Shown: positions 55,121 to 64,000 of the stretch, piece after piece | Position numbering within the stretch: the first letter of the stretch is position 1 | Layout: each line of letters opens with the position of its first letter | Origin: Actinocatenispora rupis | GTDB lineage: Bacteria > Actinomycetota > Actinomycetes > Mycobacteriales > Micromonosporaceae | Length of the DNA: 64,000 bases | Assembly (NCBI RefSeq): GCF_016861975.1 | Contig: NZ_BOMB01000010.1 | Location: 369,167 to 433,166 of the forward strand | Reading direction: 5' to 3' | Notes under the pieces: generated by a model | The model's input: only the letters and a program-made list of their open reading frames with translations | The model's database searches: none | Told to the model about the DNA's origin: nothing | Position numbers and translations under genes: made by a program

Positions 55121-56279
55121 GTACCGGGGAGACAGGGGTGACCGCGCCGGCCGGGTTCCGGGCCGCCGGGGTCGCCGCGGGCATCAAGCAGTCCGGCGCG
55201 CCGGACGTGGCGCTGGTCGTCAACGACGGCCCGGACGCCACCGCCGCGGGCGTGTTCACCCGCAACCGGGTGAAGGCGGCGCCGGTGCTGTGGAGCGAGC
55301 GGGTGCTCGCCGCGGGCATCGTCAAGGCGGTGGTGCTGAACGCGGGCAACGCCAACGCCTGCACCGGTCCGGACGGGTTCGGGGACACGCACGCCACCGC
55401 GGAACGCGTCGCCATACGGCTGGGCATCGGTCCGGCGGACGTGGCGGTCTGCTCGACCGGTCTGATCGGCGAGCGGCTGCCGGTCGACGCGCTGCTGTCC
55501 GGTGTGGACGGTGCCGCCAAGGCACTGAGCCGTACGGGTGGGGGTGACGCGGCCGAGGCGATCCGTACCACGGACACCCGGGCCAAGCAGGTACGCCTGG
55601 ACGGCGACGGGTACGTGGTGGGCGGCATGGCGAAGGGCGCGGGGATGCTCGCGCCGGCGCTCGCAACGATGCTGTGCGTACTGACGACCGACGCGGTCGC
55701 CGACACCGACCTGCTGAACACCGCGCTGCGCAGGGCGGTCGCGGTCACGTTCGAGCGGATCGACTCGGACGGCTGCCTGTCGACGAACGACACGGTGCTG
55801 CTGCTGGCGTCCGGCGCGTCGGGGGTCAGCGCCACCGAGCAGGACCTGACCGACCTGGTCACGGCCGCGTGCGCGGATCTCGCCGGGCAGCTGCTCGCGG
55901 ACGCCGAGGGCGCGACGAAGGAGGTCGCGATCGAGGTGACCGGCGCGGCCAGCGAGGACGACGCGGTCGAGGTGGGGCGCGCCATCGCCCGCAACAACCT
56001 GGTCAAGACCGCGCTGTTCGGCAACGACCCGAACTGGGGCCGCATCCTCGCCGCCATCGGTACGACGTCGGCGGAGTTCGCGCCGGAGCGCCTGGACGTG
56101 GCGGTCAACGGGGTGTGGATCTGCCGGAACGGCTGCGCGGCGGCCGACCGGTCGGGCGTGGACCTGTCCGGCCGGGCCGTGACGATCACGGCCGAGCTGC
56201 ACGCCGGGTCGGAGTCCGCGACCGTGTGGACCAACGACCTGTCCCACGCGTACGTGCACGAGAACTCGGCGTACTCGAC

Positions 56280-56283
<4 letters not shown>
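55117..56283 (+). CDS. argJ: Glutamate N-acetyltransferase / amino-acid acetyltransferase
   Basis: A 388-residue self-cleaving enzyme that recycles the acetyl group from N-acetylornithine to glutamate. Autoproteolysis occurs before Thr in [15 protein letters not shown], giving alpha and beta chains. KGAGML upstream and [33 protein letters not shown] downstream are conserved. Overlaps argC and argB by four bases each. Confidence 0.95.
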
Positions 56284-62157
<5,874 letters not shown>

Positions 62158-62191
62158 GGGAATCGGGTGTCGACGCCCCGCGTACGTGCGG

Positions 62192-62197
62192 GACAAT
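62192..62197 (+). promoter_or_regulatory. -10-like GACAAT, leaderless-type
   Basis: GACAAT is seven bases before the tyrS GTG at 62205. Confidence 0.4.
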
Positions 62198-62204
62198 CAC
62201 CGGC

Positions 62205-63464
62205 GTGACCGACATCTTCCAGGACCTCCAGTGGCGAGGCCTCATCAAGGACAGCACCGACCCGGACGAACTGGCCAGAACCCTGGCCGACGGGACGGTC
62301 ACGTTCTATGTCGGCTTCGACGCGAGCGGCCCCAGCCTGCACATCGGCCACCTCACCCAGATCCTCACCGCGCGCCGGCTGCAACGGGCCGGCCTGCGCC
62401 CGTTGATCCTGGTGGGCGGCGCCACCGGCCTGATCGGTGACCCCAAGGACACCGGCGAACGCACGCTGAACCCGCCCGAGGTGGTCGCCGGCTGGGTCAA
62501 GAAGCTCCAGTCGCAGCTCACCCCGTTCGTGTCGTTCGAGGGGGAGCGGGCGGCCACCGCGGTCGACAACCTCGACTGGACGGGTGCGCTGAGCGCGATC
62601 GAGTTCCTCCGCGACATCGGCAAGCACTTCCCGGTCAGCCAGATGCTCAACCGCGAGATCGTCAAGACGCGGCTCTCCGGCGCCGGCATCAGCTTCACCG
62701 AGTTCAGCTACCAGGTACTCCAGGCCAACGACTTCCACGAGCTGCACCGCCGGTACGGCTGCACGGTCCAGTTCGGCGGCTCCGACCAGTGGGGCAACAT
62801 CACCGCCGGGGTGGACTTCTGCCGCCGCCGCGGCGCGCACGTGCAGGCGTTCACCACCCCCCTGGTCACCCGCGCCGACGGTACGAAGTTCGGCAAGACC
62901 GCCGACGGCCAGTCCGTCTGGCTCGACCCCGACATGACCAGTCCGTACGCCTTCTACCAGTTCTGGTTCAACTCCGGCGACGCCGACGTCGGCCGCTACC
63001 TCCGGTACTTCAGCTTCCGTCCCCGCGAGGAGATCGAGGAGCTGGAGAAGGCCACCGCCGAGCGTCCCGCGGCCCGTGCCGCCCAGCGCGCCCTCGCCGA
63101 GGAACTGACCACCCTGGTGCACGGCGAACGCGAGACCGCGCAGGTGACGGCTGCCAGCCGTGCCCTGTTCGGCCGTGGCGACCTCACCGAACTCGATCCG
63201 TCCACTGTGGACGCCGCGCTGTCCGAGGCCGGTCTCCTCTCCGTACCGGAGCTGCCGAGCGTGGCGACGCTCTTCAAGGAGAGCGGGCTCTGCGCCAGCC
63301 TGTCCGAGGCCCGCCGCGCCGTCGCCGAGGGCGGCGCGTACGTGAACAACGAGCGCGTCACCGACGCCGACGCTCCGCCGAGCCCGGATCTCCTGCTACA
63401 CAACCGATTCCTGGTACTCCGCCGCGGCAAGCGCACCATCGCCGGCGTCGCCCTCACCACCTGA
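62205..63464 (+). CDS. tyrS: Tyrosyl-tRNA synthetase
   Basis: A 419-residue class I synthetase. HIGH motif at residues 46-49 (SLHIGHLTQ), Tyr-binding region YQVLQANDFHELHRRYGCTVQFGGSDQWGNI, KMSKS-equivalent KFGKT (TRADGTKFGKTADG) and C-terminal S4-like RNA-binding domain (about 352-415, LCASLSEARRAVAEGGAYVNNERVTD). Contains one TCCACTGTGGA repeat (63201). It is the last protein gene before the promoter array. Confidence 0.97.
   Translation: MTDIFQDLQWRGLIKDSTDPDELARTLADGTVTFYVGFDASGPSLHIGHLTQILTARRLQRAGLRPLILVGGATGLIGDPKDTGERTLNPPEVVAGWVKKLQSQLTPFVSFEGERAATAVDNLDWTGALSAIEFLRDIGKHFPVSQMLNREIVKTRLSGAGISFTEFSYQVLQANDFHELHRRYGCTVQFGGSDQWGNITAGVDFCRRRGAHVQAFTTPLVTRADGTKFGKTADGQSVWLDPDMTSPYAFYQFWFNSGDADVGRYLRYFSFRPREEIEELEKATAERPAARAAQRALAEELTTLVHGERETAQVTAASRALFGRGDLTELDPSTVDAALSEAGLLSVPELPSVATLFKESGLCASLSEARRAVAEGGAYVNNERVTDADAPPSPDLLLHNRFLVLRRGKRTIAGVALTT
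63201..63211 (+). repeat. Dispersed 11-mer TCCACTGTGGA, copy 6
   Basis: Exact copy within tyrS, read as Ser-Thr-Val-Asp. Confidence 0.6.
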
Positions 63465-64000
63465 TTCCCTGACGTACCAACGGATCCCGGCCCGTGGGGC
63501 GCTCCGTCCACTGAGGATGGTGCGTACCGCGGGCCGGTGTCGTTCACGCTGTGAGCGCGGACACGGCACCCCGGTTTGACGCCCCCGATGATCATCGCGT
63601 AAGTTTCTCCTTGCCCGCGGGGAACCGGACAGGGCCGGGAGCGAAAGCCCCGGTGGCCGGCTCGCAGGTAGGGGATCGACACGGAGACGTGGAGATCGTC
63701 AGGGCGGTGCGAGACAGGCAGGCGAGACTCTGAAGAGTTGACCCGGATTTGTCATCGCGACACCGACCAGGTAGTCTGGAGCACCGCAGGACGCCGGACA
63801 AGGCGGCCGCAGCGCGAGATCGAAGATCTTGCTGCGCGGCCCGAGGCCGGTCTGCAACCCCCAGGTACGAAGCCCGGTTACGGGTTGCGTAGCATGGGGA
63901 GACCCAAAACCTTCCCGAAGGTCGCAGGTTGACACTTCGAGATGACGCGGGTAAGTTAGAGCAGTTGCCCCGGAGGCGGTTGGCTTAGCAGCCAAAGTCG
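63465..64000 (+). promoter_or_regulatory. Multi-promoter region, probably of an rRNA operon
   Basis: 536 bases without a protein gene. Three -35/-10 pairs: TTGACG-18-TAAGTT (63576-63605), TTGTCA-17-TAGTCT (63749-63777) and TTGACA-17-TAAGTT (63929-63957). Another -10-like TAGCAT is at 63890. Near-consensus -35 hexamers are otherwise absent from this window, and stacked promoters with TAA(A)GT-type -10 elements are typical of actinobacterial rrn operons. The 16S gene itself is not in the window. Confidence 0.65.
63929..63957 (+). promoter_or_regulatory. Strongest rrn-type promoter
   Basis: TTGACA (63929-63934), 17-base spacer, TAAGTT (63952-63957). Perfect -35, near-consensus -10. Transcription would begin near 63964, with the leader running past the window end. 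Confidence 0.7.

Noticed and set aside
63749..63777. PafBC-type DNA-damage promoter (TTGTCA...TAGTCT)
   Set aside because: The hexamer spacing of 17 fits an ordinary promoter; the PafBC motif needs TTGTCRGTG with a shorter distance to the -10.

Overview
This window is chromosomal DNA from a very GC-rich actinobacterium. It carries a complete Pup-proteasome locus, a translational infC, GTG and TTG starts on most genes, and many actinobacterial gene neighbourhoods (mpa-dop-pup-prcBA-pafA, pafBC-tatAC-helY, hisE-hisG, argCJBDFR). Gene content suggests a Micromonosporales-type organism (Actinocatenispora-like), but that placement is inference. Almost everything is dense core housekeeping. I see no prophage, insertion sequence, CRISPR array or tRNA gene.

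Layout. 1-3081: 3' part of metH. 3194-4395: a VOC protein and a HAD phosphatase. 4463-10064 (minus strand): a histidine kinase/response regulator pair followed by a MacB/FtsX-type ABC exporter. 10101-13344: a RecB-like Fe-S nuclease, divergent from a site-2 protease and trmI. 13560-28232: the pupylation/proteasome locus (mpa, dop, pup, prcB, prcA, pafA, pafB, pafC), interrupted by a lone inverted dTDP-glucose dehydratase gene, an ECF41 sigma factor, a small membrane protein, an MFS transporter and an inverted DUF3866 gene. A decayed endonuclease VII gene lies between pup and prcB. 28282-34653: tatA, tatC, a lipid kinase, an inverted HAD gene and helY. 34673-36190 (minus): a three-gene unit that looks like a secreted toxin with partner and immunity proteins. 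36307-41221: DinB protein, rpe, a REC-GGDEF protein, an FMN riboswitch and ribE-ribBA-ribH. 41352-44938: an Asn/Gly-rich lipoprotein, hisE, hisG, a DMT transporter and a PH-domain protein. 44969-51286: infC-rpmI-rplT-trmH-pheS-pheT. 51327-53799 (minus): a GT2 glycosyltransferase and a large membrane protein. 54107-61519: argC-J-B-D-F-R and argH, without argG. 61489-63464: alkyladenine DNA glycosylase and tyrS. 63465-64000: an array of promoters that most likely drives an rRNA operon starting just past the window edge.

How the parts work together. Pup ends in Gly-Gly-Glu, so PafA can ligate it directly. Dop removes Pup, Mpa (C-terminal GQYL) threads substrates into the PrcBA core, and PafB/PafC are the WYL-type DNA-damage regulators. 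The arg genes are joined by stop/start overlaps of 4 bases and end with their own repressor argR. The rib genes are preceded by an FMN-sensing RNA and a 9-bp hairpin that abuts the ribE start codon. infC begins with AUC, the hallmark of IF3 autoregulation, and lies behind a long structured leader containing a terminator-like hairpin.

Three DNA-level patterns recur across the window. About sixteen genes have a TANNNT-like hexamer 6-8 bases before the start codon, as expected for leaderless mRNAs. The 11-mer TCCAC(A/T)GTGGA occurs six times inside genes in different reading frames, far more than chance predicts. Synonymous codon choice repeatedly creates GTAC across codon boundaries.
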